A stretch of DNA of 64,000 nucleotides from Pseudomonadota bacterium (GCA_027487685.1 JAIYDC010000046.1:1-64000), one strand, 5' to 3'; positions 18,338 through 29,276 are shown, counted from the stretch's first letter. Notes: generated by a model not told the origin, from the sequence alone. Translations and numbers: made by a program.

Positions 18338-19123
18338 CTAGCCAGCGAGGTCTTCGTAAGACTCGAACTGGTTCCGGAGCTTCGCCTTTAGCTTCAGGAT
18401 CGCCTGCGTATGGAGCTGAGACACTCGGGACTCAGTCACGTCGAGGACCTGTCCGATTTCCTTTAAGTTCAAATCTTCAAAATAGTAAAGCGAGAGAACC
18501 AGTCGCTGCTTTTCAGGAAGGGTCTTAATGCCGTCCTTGATGATTTCCTGTGAGCGCTTGTAGCCCACGGCCGTCTGAGGATTTGCTCCCCGAGAAGTCT
18601 CCATCAGGGAGATCATGAGCTTCTTGTCGCCCTTGCTCATCGCTGCCGCATCCTCGATGTTCATGAGGGAGACGGACTTGGACTTATTGATAAGCTCGTG
18701 GAACTCATCCATCGAGCACTTCAGGTGCTCGCACATTTCTTCGTCGGAGGCGGACCGACCGAGGTCTTTCTCGAGCTGAGCATAAGCCTTTTCGACGACC
18801 TTGGCCTTCTCTCTGACGGAGCGTGGAACCCAGTCCTGTGAACGGAGTTCATCCAGGATGGCGCCACGGATTCGGAACTCAGCATAGGTCTTAAACTTGT
18901 TATCACGAGTGGGGTCAAACTTTTCAATGGCGTCCATCAAACCAATCACTCCGCAGGAGATCATGTCGTCGAGTTCGATATTAGGAGGAAGCCGTGAGGA
19001 GATCTTCTGAGCAATGTAGCGAACCAAAGGTGCGTACTCGAGAATGATCTCATCCTTAACCTTAGGGTCAACGGTCGAGCGGTAGTCTTTGAGGTTCTTA
19101 AGTTTCGTCGTGAGTGATGACAT
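18338..19123 (-). CDS. fliA: RNA polymerase sigma-28 factor for flagellar/motility genes
   Basis: FliA directs RNA polymerase to late flagellar promoters. Region 2 reads EYAPLVRYIAQKISSRLPP...DMISCGVIGLMDAIEKFDP and FKTYAEFRIRGAILDELRSQDWVPRSVR, typical of the FliA/WhiG/SigD group. Region 4 ends LPEKQRLVLSLYYFEDLNLKEIGQVLDVTESRVSQLH. I set the start at 19123 (261 residues) because CAGGAG lies just upstream; an in-frame ATG at 19165 would overlap flhG. It is the last flagellar gene of the run, 22 bases after flhG. A promoter resembling its target lies at 40395-40422. Confidence 0.94.
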   Translation of the reverse strand: MSSLTTKLKNLKDYRSTVDPKVKDEIILEYAPLVRYIAQKISSRLPPNIELDDMISCGVIGLMDAIEKFDPTRDNKFKTYAEFRIRGAILDELRSQDWVPRSVREKAKVVEKAYAQLEKDLGRSASDEEMCEHLKCSMDEFHELINKSKSVSLMNIEDAAAMSKGDKKLMISLMETSRGANPQTAVGYKRSQEIIKDGIKTLPEKQRLVLSLYYFEDLNLKEIGQVLDVTESRVSQLHTQAILKLKAKLRNQFESYEDLAG

Positions 19124-19145
19124 GGGTGCTCTCCTGCGTTTCCGG

Positions 19146-20003
19146 TTAATGGGCCTCGTGCTCATAGGTCCGGGGACGTACGCCAGTTGATGGCGAAGTC
19201 CGGGGACCTCCGGCTTTTTCGGTGAACCCCGTTAAAAGTTTAACAAAGTTTTGGTTGAACTCATTGGGTGTCTCAGAGAGGAAAAAAGTATCAAAACTTT
19301 CGGCGGAGACGTTAAAACGCTGGACTCCCCCGAGGATGTGAGTCCGGACACGGAGGAAGTTCTCGATCGTTTCACTCAGAGTCATGACCACTTTTTGGAA
19401 CTGCTTCTCAGTCTGGTACATGTTCACCAGAAGATGGTTCTCAGTGATCCCGAAGCGCGTCGCGAGGAGTTTCACTAGGGAGTAAGAATCAGTGATAGAC
19501 GACTTATCAGGAGTGACCACAATCCAGCGGTGATCGCAGTAGGCATTGAGAGTCAATGCCTCCCGGGCCACACCAGCAGGACAGTCAAGGAGAATAAAAT
19601 CATACTCATTCTCATGGGAGGAAATAATGTCAACGATGATCTCATCGAAGTTGAGCTGTGACTCAAAGACGGCAACCGAGCCATTGCAGGCCGGAAGGAG
19701 GTGAAAATTTCCTCGCTTCTGCAGGCACTCGTCGAAGGTCGCTTCACCGGAGAGGATCTTTTCAAACTTATTTTCCAGCGGCAGACCAAGTTTGATCGCG
19801 GTATTGGAAAGATTCGAATCACAGTCGATGAGAAGTGTTCGATGGCCAGCGGCGGCCAGTTCCTGAGCGGCCTTAAGAGCAATCGAAGTCTTTCCAACAC
19901 CACCCTTACCACCGGTAACGGAAATCTTGGTGCAGACTCGAGCATCATCTACCAGGGGGCCGGTAGAACTGAATGATTGAAGCCATTCACTTGTCTTGTG
20001 CAT
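19146..20003 (-). CDS. flhG: FlhG (FleN/YlxH) MinD-like ATPase controlling flagellar number
   Basis: FlhG is a membrane-associated ParA/MinD-type ATPase that restricts flagellar number and antagonises FlhF. The deviant Walker A GGKGGVGKTS is at 31-40, the second motif is LLIDCDSNLSNTA, and DFILLDCPAGVAREALTLN follows. The 285-residue length is normal. The short N-terminal leader (MHKTSEWLQSF) may include the DQAxxLR-like FlhF-activating region, though that motif is not obvious. It has a strong Shine-Dalgarno (AGGAGG) preceded by a 50-base hairpin in the gap after flhF. This ATPase is intact while its partner FlhF is degenerate. Confidence 0.92.
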   Translation of the reverse strand: MHKTSEWLQSFSSTGPLVDDARVCTKISVTGGKGGVGKTSIALKAAQELAAAGHRTLLIDCDSNLSNTAIKLGLPLENKFEKILSGEATFDECLQKRGNFHLLPACNGSVAVFESQLNFDEIIVDIISSHENEYDFILLDCPAGVAREALTLNAYCDHRWIVVTPDKSSITDSYSLVKLLATRFGITENHLLVNMYQTEKQFQKVVMTLSETIENFLRVRTHILGGVQRFNVSAESFDTFFLSETPNEFNQNFVKLLTGFTEKAGGPRTSPSTGVRPRTYEHEAH

Positions 20004-20027
20004 AAACCTCCTGTTAGGTGCACGAAG

Positions 20028-20077
20028 AACCTCTAGCGCTGTCCTGACATCCTGTCGGGGACGGTAGCCTAGAGGTT
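20028..20077 (-). promoter_or_regulatory. Long RNA hairpin between flhF and flhG, GGA in the loop
   Basis: On the mRNA strand AACCTCTAG pairs with CTAGAGGTT (9 bp), then GCT/AGC and GTCC/GGAC, then GACA-GGA-TGTC at the tip. There is no U-tract, so it is not a terminator. It ends about 24 bases before the flhG ATG. The tip resembles CsrA-type sites. Confidence 0.6.
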
Positions 20078-20084
20078 AGCTAAC

Positions 20085-21644
20085 TTAGAACTGAAAGAGC
20101 CCGGCCATGAGCCTCTCAGCGGTCGCACCTTCGATGTCATCGGGGACCACTGGTCCGGTTCCGAAAAACTTCAACGGGAGCTTATTGTGGGCCCTGTGAA
20201 CATTGAAGAGGGCCCCAAAGTTCATGCAGAGATCCACATGAGAAATGATAACACCGTCTACGACGTCTTTGTAACGGGCAATGATTTTCCGGTTATAAAG
20301 TTCAGAGTGAATCGCAGAAAGTGTGCACAGGATTTCGACGTGCCCGAGGCCACGCTTGAGAGTCTCGATAAATTTCTTTGTTTCGTCGGTGTTCCGGGTA
20401 TTTAGCCTGACATCGACCAGAACGGATCGACCGGCCTCAGTTGCCTTACGGCAAAGGCCGACAACTTCTGCAAAATTCTGAACCTTCTCGACCTTAATCC
20501 CAAAAACCTGGGCAGCGAAATCCGTCGACCCATAGGTTTGAGCATCCTGGGAGAAGTGAATCAGAACGACATCCTTTTTCAGCACAGCGATCTTCGTTCC
20601 CATGGTCGACTGACCCGATGCTGCTTCCGAGATCAGAACGGTCACGACAGGGTCACCGGACTCCACCTTCGCAAAGAGTGGGATGGCCGTGTTGATAGAA
20701 CTCGCCATTTCCTGAAGAGCAAACTCAAAGATGACGTCCGGATTCTCCAGGTCGTCTTTCGAGAGCTGGTAGTTGGCCTTCTTGATGAGCTCAAGGATAT
20801 GGACCTCGTCGACATCAAGAGTCTTGAGCGTCGTCCGGAGTTGATAGATCCCTTTCGCCTCGTTCAGATGCTTCTGATTAAACTGGTAGTTCTGCGACAT
20901 CTCAAGAAGCTTCTGTTCAAGAAGCTCGAGCTTATGCTGAGTCGTACGGAGCTCCTGCCGAAGTTCACTGTAGGCCTCCCGGCCCACAGACGCCGAAGAT
21001 TCTCTTGGCGGCTCTCGAAGGGACGGCTCCCTTAGCAAAGGTTCACGAACCGGAGAGCGGGACGTTTCAACCCCCTCTTCCTCAACCTCTCGTCGGGGGA
21101 CCCGACCGCGGCGAGGGGTAACTTCCTCCCGCGCCGGAGGCTCGGCGTACTTTCCCCTTGAGGCAACAGACCTCTTAGGCAAGTCTTCAGCAGAGTCAAC
21201 GTCAAGGCCCCCTTCTTCACCATCAGTGAGGAAATCGTCGAGGCTATTTTTAATGAGAGATGAGGTTTTGTTCGTTATATCGGAGAGACCTGCGGACCCC
21301 TTCGCAAGGGTATTTACGACTCGGTTCAGACCGATGGTACCATAGCCCGCGCCAGCGTTGGCCTCGTTACCGTTGTATTTGGTAATGGTATCTTTGATCA
21401 CACTCGCAGGCTTTTGATAGAATGCTTCTTTCTGTTCGTTGTTCAAGACTTTATCCACCTTTGCCTTCTTCTCGTAGCTTTTCTCCGAGATGGCCGCTGT
21501 GATCTCGATGCGCTTCTTTTTGAAGGCGCCCTTTAAACCATTGTTCGTGACCGTCTTAAGGATGATCGCGTCAGGACCCAGCTCAACTTTGACCGCCTTG
21601 AGGGCCTCTTCCAGAGTGTCAGCTTCGAACTTCTTGACGAACAT
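20085..21644 (-). CDS. flhF: FlhF-like protein with degenerate GTPase domain
   Basis: FlhF is the SRP-type GTPase that sets where polar flagella form. This 519-residue protein keeps the FlhF N-terminus (MFVKKFEADTLEEALKAVKVELGPDAIILKT), a long charged linker (about 130-220, Arg/Glu/Pro-rich), a helical N-domain, and the C-terminal VPDDI of the G-domain. The nucleotide motifs are gone. P-loop GxTGxGKT is SEAASGQSTM (339-348), DTAGR is DVRLNTRN, and TKLDE is SHVDL. It probably cannot bind GTP in the usual way and may act as a scaffold. Position between flhA and flhG supports orthology. Confidence 0.85.
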   Translation of the reverse strand: MFVKKFEADTLEEALKAVKVELGPDAIILKTVTNNGLKGAFKKKRIEITAAISEKSYEKKAKVDKVLNNEQKEAFYQKPASVIKDTITKYNGNEANAGAGYGTIGLNRVVNTLAKGSAGLSDITNKTSSLIKNSLDDFLTDGEEGGLDVDSAEDLPKRSVASRGKYAEPPAREEVTPRRGRVPRREVEEEGVETSRSPVREPLLREPSLREPPRESSASVGREAYSELRQELRTTQHKLELLEQKLLEMSQNYQFNQKHLNEAKGIYQLRTTLKTLDVDEVHILELIKKANYQLSKDDLENPDVIFEFALQEMASSINTAIPLFAKVESGDPVVTVLISEAASGQSTMGTKIAVLKKDVVLIHFSQDAQTYGSTDFAAQVFGIKVEKVQNFAEVVGLCRKATEAGRSVLVDVRLNTRNTDETKKFIETLKRGLGHVEILCTLSAIHSELYNRKIIARYKDVVDGVIISHVDLCMNFGALFNVHRAHNKLPLKFFGTGPVVPDDIEGATAERLMAGLFQF

Positions 21645-21648
21645 CTAC

Positions 21649-23724
<2,076 letters not shown>

Positions 23725-23738
23725 GGTTCCCCTACTTC

Positions 23739-23757
23739 CGGACCCATCCTGGGTCCG
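23739..23757 (-). promoter_or_regulatory. Perfect hairpin CGGACCCA-GGA-TGGGTCCG before flhA
   Basis: This 8-base-pair stem has a three-base GGA loop on the mRNA strand and lies 15 bases before the flhA ATG, clear of its AGGGGA ribosome site. The stem core GACCCA/TGGGTC is nearly the same as that of the element before fliL at 29842-29858. Confidence 0.6.
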
Positions 23758-23768
23758 TTGCTAAAACT

Positions 23769-24845
23769 CTACTTCAATGCCTTCTGTCTGCGCCGTAGCT
23801 TGTAGACGAAAGCGAGGATTTCGGCGACTGCTTTGTAAAGCGTTCGCGGTACTCCGTGCCCAACTTTAACCGTCTTATAGAGCGTCCGCGCAAGCATGAT
23901 GTTCTCAACGATTGGTATATCATTTTCCTTCGCTATCTCCCTGATCCGAAGTGCTAAATGGTCGGCACCTTTTGCCGTCACTGACGGCGCCACCATAGTC
24001 GCCCCGTCATACTTTAAGGCTACACTAATATGCGTCGGATTTGTAACAATAACGTCGGCCTTCTTGACGTCATCCATCATCCGTTTCTGCGCCATCTGCC
24101 GCTGAATCTGACGGATCCGATTTTTGATCTCTGGGTTACCATCACGCTCTTTGGCCTCTTCCTTCGCCTCTTGCTTGGTCATCTTCATTTTCTGAAGGTA
24201 GGACCACTTCTCCCAAGCAAAGTCGGCCAGGGCAATTACACCCAGACCCAGAAGAATGGAGAAGCCGAGTTTCACCATCAAATACTTCCCAAAGGCGAGA
24301 GAGGCGCCGGCCTCGGCATAGAGAAAGCCCAAAAAGGAACCGATATTGTCGCGCATGACAGAATAGGTTATGAGGCACACGACGAGGATCTTGAAGCAGC
24401 CCTTAATCGCCTCAACAATGGCCTTCTTTGAAATGAGGCGACTGAAACCTTTAATCGGATTAATCCTGTCGATATCAATAGTCAAAATATCCGGGGAGTA
24501 AAGAAAACCGATCTGGACGAACTGAGCGAAGAAGCCCAGACAGATAGACGCTCCGAATGAAGGACCGACACATTTAACAAGGGTCCAGGTGGTATGAGTA
24601 ATAACCTCTTGGATTTTCTCCTTAGAGTAGGCTTCACGAAAGTTCTGCAGGTAGATCCAATCAATGTATTCGACAAAAGTCTCGTAGATGAAGACACCGC
24701 AAAGGATAAACGTTAAAAGAGATCCCGAAAGGAGAAGAACTGAGGCAAGCTCCTTGGAACTTGCCACGTCACCTTTCTTCCGGGCCTCGTCGATCCTGTG
24801 CTGGGAAGCCTCTTCGGTTTTTTCGTCGTCATTCTCTTCGGCCAT
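23769..24845 (-). CDS. flhB: FlhB, export apparatus substrate-specificity switch
   Basis: FlhB has four N-terminal membrane helices and a cytoplasmic domain that self-cleaves at NPTH to switch export from rod/hook to filament subunits. The motif is present in DVIVTNPTHISVALKYD at 269-272. The N-terminal EENDDEKTEEASQHRIDEARKKGDVASSKEL is typical, and 358 residues is the usual size. The ribosome site ACAGGACGTCC is itself part of a small GAC-AGGAC-GTC stem. It sits between fliR and flhA, as in most flagellar operons. Confidence 0.97.
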   Translation of the reverse strand: MAEENDDEKTEEASQHRIDEARKKGDVASSKELASVLLLSGSLLTFILCGVFIYETFVEYIDWIYLQNFREAYSKEKIQEVITHTTWTLVKCVGPSFGASICLGFFAQFVQIGFLYSPDILTIDIDRINPIKGFSRLISKKAIVEAIKGCFKILVVCLITYSVMRDNIGSFLGFLYAEAGASLAFGKYLMVKLGFSILLGLGVIALADFAWEKWSYLQKMKMTKQEAKEEAKERDGNPEIKNRIRQIQRQMAQKRMMDDVKKADVIVTNPTHISVALKYDGATMVAPSVTAKGADHLALRIREIAKENDIPIVENIMLARTLYKTVKVGHGVPRTLYKAVAEILAFVYKLRRRQKALK

Positions 24846-24869
24846 GGACGTCCTGTCTGCGGCTTTTCG

Positions 24870-25649
24870 TTAAGGTGCTAGGTACTGGAACCAAGCGCCA
24901 AGGTTTTCTACATAAAGATCGAAGCTCACCTGAAAAAACTCTTCCGCTATTCCAAGAAATAGGAGGAGCCCGAAGCCGATGTTAACTACGAAGCTAACCA
25001 TCAGCACGTTCATCTGGGGTACGGTCCTGGCAACAATTCCCATGACTAAATTCATCAGAAGATTCGCAAAAACAAGGGGGCCTGCCAGGAGAACCGCTCC
25101 ACTGAACGCCGACTTAAAGAATAGCACGAAAAACTCCGGCGATTTGAGCATTTTGTCAGCGTTTAAAAAGTTTACCGACGTGAAAGATTGGAAGACTCCT
25201 TTAAACATCGGAACCAATGCACCTGACGAGAGAATCATCATCAAGATGGTCCACTCGACGATACGCTCGAAGGGACCAACCTGCTGGCCCTGACCTGGAT
25301 CGAAGTAACTTACGGAGTTAAATCCGATCTGCTGGGTCAAAATGCTACCAGTCGCCACGAAAAGACTCATGATGCTCTTAACCAGAAAGCCAATGACCAG
25401 CCCCGCAGAAACGTGGAACATGGTAAGAATCCATATATTCTCTACTCCTACCAGACGAATCTCTGCGACAAGAATTTCTGTCAGGGGTGGGAAGAAAGCG
25501 TAGGTCACAAGGAAGGACGCAAGAATCTTAACAACGTTGGGAACTGCAATACTGTCGAAAAGAGGCAGTTGGGTCATGACTGCGGACCAGCGGGCAAAAC
25601 AGAGCCAGAAGGCCAGGAAGACAGTCTGATCGGCGATGGTTAAATTCAT
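24870..25649 (-). CDS. fliR: FliR, flagellar export apparatus membrane protein
   Basis: FliR forms the FliP5-Q4-R1 export gate core in the basal body. The 259-residue protein has six hydrophobic segments, and PLFDSIAVPNVVKILASFLVTYAFFP matches the family N-terminus. GLVIGFLVKSIMSLFVATGSILTQQIG corresponds to the conserved middle segment. It follows fliQ with no gap (fliQ stop 25650, fliR start 25649), so translation is coupled. Confidence 0.94.
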   Translation of the reverse strand: MNLTIADQTVFLAFWLCFARWSAVMTQLPLFDSIAVPNVVKILASFLVTYAFFPPLTEILVAEIRLVGVENIWILTMFHVSAGLVIGFLVKSIMSLFVATGSILTQQIGFNSVSYFDPGQGQQVGPFERIVEWTILMMILSSGALVPMFKGVFQSFTSVNFLNADKMLKSPEFFVLFFKSAFSGAVLLAGPLVFANLLMNLVMGIVARTVPQMNVLMVSFVVNIGFGLLLFLGIAEEFFQVSFDLYVENLGAWFQYLAP

Positions 25650-25922
25650 CTAGCGCCTGATCAGCTCCGGAATGCTGGTGATGAGGTCTTGAGTGTATGT
25701 CACCATGGTTTCCATCATCCATGGGCTAAAGATGACGAGGGCGGCAACGATCACGAGGATCTTTGGAATAAAAGAGAGTGTCTGCTCGTTGATCTGAGTC
25801 ACGGCCTGAAAAATCGACACCAGAACACCGACCACGAGGGCCCCGATGAGCATAGGCGCCGACAGCATGAGCGCCACCTTGATGGCCTGGTTCACCACTT
25901 CTACCGCAAACTCGTTTTCCAT
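25650..25922 (-). CDS. fliQ: FliQ, flagellar export apparatus membrane protein
   Basis: This 90-residue protein has two membrane helices (about 15-38 and 50-72) joined by a short loop, as expected for FliQ, which wraps around the FliP/FliR core. The family pattern VNQAIKVALMLSAPMLIGALVVG and VSIFQAVTQINEQTLSFIPKIL is clear. The ribosome site AAGGAG sits inside a short inverted repeat, GTAA-GGAG-TTAC (25923-25934), directly before the ATG, which could make initiation sensitive to an RNA-binding protein. Confidence 0.95.
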   Translation of the reverse strand: MENEFAVEVVNQAIKVALMLSAPMLIGALVVGVLVSIFQAVTQINEQTLSFIPKILVIVAALVIFSPWMMETMVTYTQDLITSIPELIRR

Positions 25923-25934
25923 GGTAACTCCTTA

Positions 25935-26669
25935 CTACGTATTGAAAGACCGGAGAATGGCGCCAGTTACTAACTGCCATCCATCGACGAGAACAAACAG
26001 CAGAAGCTTAAACGGCATCGAAACAAGCATCGGCGGGAGCATCATCATCCCCATGGCCATCAAGACAGACGCTACAACCATATCCAGGACAATAAAGGGG
26101 ATATAAAGGAGAAAGCCGATTTGAAATGCCGTTTTTAGCTCAGAAATAATGAAAGCAGGGATCAAGTAATGGGTCGGAACCGCCTTGATATCGGCCGGAG
26201 CTGAAGCGTTGGTAACATCGTAAAAGAGACCAATGTCAGCTTTCCGGACATGCTTTTCCATAAATCCACGAAGATCTTTCTCGAGACCGGCGAGCGCTTG
26301 TGTGCCGTCGATCTTCTTGGCCTGGTACGGTTTAAGAGAATTTTCATAGATCGAGGTACCCGTTGGCATCATGACAAACACCGAGAGGAAAAGAGCAAAT
26401 CCGATAAGAAGCTGGTTCGGAGGCATATTCTGCGTCCCCAGTGCTTGCCGCATAAAGGATAAGACAACCACAATCCGGGTAAACGAAGTACAGAGGATAA
26501 TAATCGCTGGAGCAAGAGTGAGAATAGTGAAGAGGAGCAGGACTTCGAGCGTATCTACAAGGTTTGTGCCAGACCCGAAGTTAACCGAAACCCCAGGGAG
26601 ATTCGTCTGCTGGGCCACTGCGGGGAGAGCAGAGAGAAGGAAAATAGCAGTGACAAAGAGCTTCTTCAT
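25935..26669 (-). CDS. fliP: FliP, flagellar export apparatus pore protein
   Basis: FliP is the main pore subunit of the export gate. The 244-residue protein has a cleavable signal peptide (MKKLFVTAIFLLSALPAVAQ), then four membrane segments. Family signatures are FTRIVVVLSFMRQALGTQNMPPNQLLIGFALFLSVFVM, FIISELKTAFQIGFLLYIPF and MGMMMLPPMLVSMPFKLLLFVLVDGW. Its start abuts the fliO stop. Confidence 0.97.
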   Translation of the reverse strand: MKKLFVTAIFLLSALPAVAQQTNLPGVSVNFGSGTNLVDTLEVLLLFTILTLAPAIIILCTSFTRIVVVLSFMRQALGTQNMPPNQLLIGFALFLSVFVMMPTGTSIYENSLKPYQAKKIDGTQALAGLEKDLRGFMEKHVRKADIGLFYDVTNASAPADIKAVPTHYLIPAFIISELKTAFQIGFLLYIPFIVLDMVVASVLMAMGMMMLPPMLVSMPFKLLLFVLVDGWQLVTGAILRSFNT

Positions 26670-27823
26670 CAGTTGAACTCGATGGGCTTGAGCTTCTTCG
26701 CTTTCTTCTTTAATTCGTCAGAAAATTTTACAATATCTTTGGCAGTCAGTGCCTGGATCCCGCGCTCCTCAGGGAGTGGTGATGAATCGGTAATGTTCTC
26801 CTTGAGTTTCAGCGACGGGGCCTCAGTGTCAGCTTCCGCCACTCCCAGGTTGAGGTCAAAATTCGTCCCTGTGACGAGCTTTTCACCCTCCTTAATGAGG
26901 CCCGATGTATCCGTCATCTCAGAGAGAAACTGAAGCCCAGTCTCGGAGTTGGAGATAAGAAAGATCTGCTTGTGGGCCTTAACTACAAGGAGCGCCCGCT
27001 TCGGGGCGACATAGGTCGTGGAAAGGACCTGGATGAGTTGGGTGTTATTTAAAAACCCGAGTTTTCCCTTGTTAAAGACTCCGCGTTTAAGGAGCTGAAC
27101 CACGCCGTAAAACAGGCCAAGCACAAGAGCGAGAAAGATGCCAAACTTAGCAGCATAGCCAGCAAACGAGAACGAGTCCGCTCCAGTCCGTGGATGAGTT
27201 GTAGTCGTCGACGGGGTCGTGGCGGGAGCGGCTGCTCGAGTTCTGACAACATCCCGCTGCTCTTCAGCGGCGGTTTTTAGCTTTCTTTTCGGCTCGATCT
27301 TTAACGCCGTCTTCGCAGAGTCATCTTGAATGAGCTTATTGAGATAGTCTTCGTTGAGTGCTTCTTTCCGGACCGTCGCCTCAACTTTGGCGAGGACCTT
27401 ATTCTCAGACTTGGTCGCAGGAGATGCCATAGGTGCGGATGCCTGCTCTACACTCTTCATTCCGCGGGGAAAGATAACCTCGATGTTGCGGCCTTTCCAC
27501 CCAAGGTCGACACCGGACTGATTGACTTCATACGGAAGTATCGCCCTAACGATCGCCTTGCCGTTTAGGACATTGGCCGAAAGCCTGGCGCCATTGACGG
27601 TTTTTGTAATCGCCTCAAAGGGCTCAGCACCCGAGAGCGTGATCTCGATTGAGTTTCCGAAGACCCGAATGTCAGGCTGCTCGCCGGAGCGTCCTTCGAG
27701 TGCCACATTGACATAGCCGTGGGGGCCATTAACGGCGAGGTCGACAGCAGTCACTTTGACACCGGCAGTGGCGCTTAATGATGCCAGCGCGATGAGGCCT
27801 AAGGTTGTGAGTTTTGAGATCAT
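26669..27823 (-). CDS. fliO: FliO-like flagellar assembly protein with extended periplasmic domain
   Basis: FliO helps FliP assemble. This version is long (384 residues; many FliO proteins are 100-150). A signal peptide (MISKLTTLGLIALASLSATAG) is followed by a periplasmic AMIN-like beta domain (about 20-115, VKVTAVDLAVNGPHGYVNVAL). A low-complexity linker, one membrane helix (about 225-247) and the FliO cytoplasmic core (LIQVLSTTYVAPKRALLVVKAHKQIFLISN) follow. I chose the ATG at 27823, with AGGAAGGA upstream. The AMIN-like extension may tether the apparatus to peptidoglycan or the outer membrane; that is inference. Confidence 0.85.
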   Translation of the reverse strand: MISKLTTLGLIALASLSATAGVKVTAVDLAVNGPHGYVNVALEGRSGEQPDIRVFGNSIEITLSGAEPFEAITKTVNGARLSANVLNGKAIVRAILPYEVNQSGVDLGWKGRNIEVIFPRGMKSVEQASAPMASPATKSENKVLAKVEATVRKEALNEDYLNKLIQDDSAKTALKIEPKRKLKTAAEEQRDVVRTRAAAPATTPSTTTTHPRTGADSFSFAGYAAKFGIFLALVLGLFYGVVQLLKRGVFNKGKLGFLNNTQLIQVLSTTYVAPKRALLVVKAHKQIFLISNSETGLQFLSEMTDTSGLIKEGEKLVTGTNFDLNLGVAEADTEAPSLKLKENITDSSPLPEERGIQALTAKDIVKFSDELKKKAKKLKPIEFN

Positions 27824-27862
27824 AGCGATTATCCTTCCTGGTCTATGCGGAAATCCCACAGT

Positions 27863-28216
27863 TTACTTAAGCGTCTCGATCCGTTCGAGAGGGCTAATGA
27901 TATCGGTGAGACGGATCCCGAACTTCTCGTTCACCACCACCACCTCACCTCTTGCAACCAGCTTGCCATTGACAAGAACCTCAAGTGGCTCTCCTGCGAG
28001 TTTATCTAGTTCCAGAACAGATCCCTGGCCTAGCTGAAGCAGGTCCTTAATGATGACCTTGGCCCGCCCCAATTCGACACTTACTTTCAGCGGAATATCG
28101 AGGATAAAGTCGAGGTTCTGGACTTTGAGTTTATTGAGACTATCGTCCCCTGACTTTATCTGATCCGCGAGTTCGCGAATCGCATCTCTATTGTTTTCCA
28201 TTTCTGCGCTGGCCAT
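27863..28216 (-). CDS. fliN: FliN, flagellar motor switch/C-ring protein
   Basis: FliN forms the base of the C-ring with FliM and helps receive export cargo. The 117-residue protein has a short N-terminal helix region, then one SpoA domain (about 35-112) with [57 protein letters not shown]. The length and domain are as expected. It sits 15 bases after fliM, with AAGGAAAC as ribosome site. Confidence 0.95.
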   Translation of the reverse strand: MASAEMENNRDAIRELADQIKSGDDSLNKLKVQNLDFILDIPLKVSVELGRAKVIIKDLLQLGQGSVLELDKLAGEPLEVLVNGKLVARGEVVVVNEKFGIRLTDIISPLERIETLK

Positions 28217-28231
28217 AGGTGATGTTTCCTT

Positions 28232-29227
28232 TTATGTGATACGACGGGTGACTTGCACCGCGCGATTTCCCTTATATACCCCAATAAGACACTTGAGTTT
28301 TTTCGCGTCCTCAATTTCTAGATCAAGTTCGCCAGAGACTTCTTGCGACAAAGGGATAATATCACCTGGCTGTAGACCGATAAGATCCCCGATGGTCATC
28401 TCAGTTTCCCCAAGCTTAACGATCGCCGTCGCTTCAGCGTGATGGACGTGCTCCTGCATGGAACGCGTCCAGAGAGTATCGACCACATCATTGTCAGTCT
28501 GAAAACTGGATGAGAGCTTTTGCTTGATTGGCTCGATTGTGGAGTAGGGAATAACAACCATGATCGTGCCCGAGGCCGACTCGAACTCGACTTCGAAAGT
28601 CGTTGTGATAATAACATCCGAAGGGGGGACAACACCGACGAACTGAGGATTAATCTCCGTTCGGACATATTGAGCATCGATCTTGTGAACAGGCGACCAG
28701 GCCTCTTCGAGATCGCTGATGGCCATATCCATCACCCGGCGCATGAACGAGAGTTCAATCGAGGTGAATTCCTTACCTTCAATTTTCGTAAATGGACGGT
28801 CGGTTCCGCCGAAATAGGAATCGATGATCGCGTAAGCAAGTTTGGACTCGAACACAATAAGGGCCGGGCCTCTGAGCTCGTTAAAGCGCATAATACACAT
28901 ACACGAGGGAATAGGCAGCGTATTGACGAACTCTCCGAACTTCAGGAGATCTGTAGAAATCATGGAGATGGTCGAAATCTTCCGGAGACTATTCGATAGG
29001 GAGACTCGGAACTGCCGGATAAACCGCTCGTAGATGATTTCGAGGATGGGCATTCGCCCGCGGATGACTCGATCCTGATTGGTAAGATCATAGGGCTGGA
29101 TGTTCGCATCACTCTCTTCGACGTCACCGAACCCGTCGCTGGCACCGTCTTCTGCACCGCTATCACCGTCATCGTTGACAGCATTAAGGAGTGCGTCTAC
29201 TTCGTCTTGGCTCAAAACCTGGGCCAT
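28232..29227 (-). CDS. fliM: FliM, flagellar motor switch protein
   Basis: FliM is the C-ring subunit that binds phosphorylated CheY and reverses rotation. The N-terminal CheY-binding motif (VLSQDEVDALLNAV) is intact, followed by the CheC-like middle domain (about 50-240, with GGTDRPF) and the C-terminal SpoA domain ending CLIGVYKGNRAVQVTRRI. At 331 residues it is normal length. An 11-base-pair hairpin with an AGGAC loop lies between fliL and fliM, and a separate AGGAGGGGAG site precedes the ATG. Confidence 0.97.
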   Translation of the reverse strand: MAQVLSQDEVDALLNAVNDDGDSGAEDGASDGFGDVEESDANIQPYDLTNQDRVIRGRMPILEIIYERFIRQFRVSLSNSLRKISTISMISTDLLKFGEFVNTLPIPSCMCIMRFNELRGPALIVFESKLAYAIIDSYFGGTDRPFTKIEGKEFTSIELSFMRRVMDMAISDLEEAWSPVHKIDAQYVRTEINPQFVGVVPPSDVIITTTFEVEFESASGTIMVVIPYSTIEPIKQKLSSSFQTDNDVVDTLWTRSMQEHVHHAEATAIVKLGETEMTIGDLIGLQPGDIIPLSQEVSGELDLEIEDAKKLKCLIGVYKGNRAVQVTRRIT

Positions 29228-29249
29228 GTGTCTCCCCTCCTGGGATCGG

Positions 29250-29276
29250 AACTAGCGAGCGTCCTGCTCGTTAGTT
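29250..29276 (-). promoter_or_regulatory. Hairpin between fliL and fliM with AGGAC loop
   Basis: On the mRNA strand AACTAACGAGC and GCTCGCTAGTT pair over 11 positions with one mismatch, leaving loop AGGAC. The stem overlaps the fliL stop codon and ends 22 bases before the fliM ATG. It has no U-tract. Confidence 0.6.
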
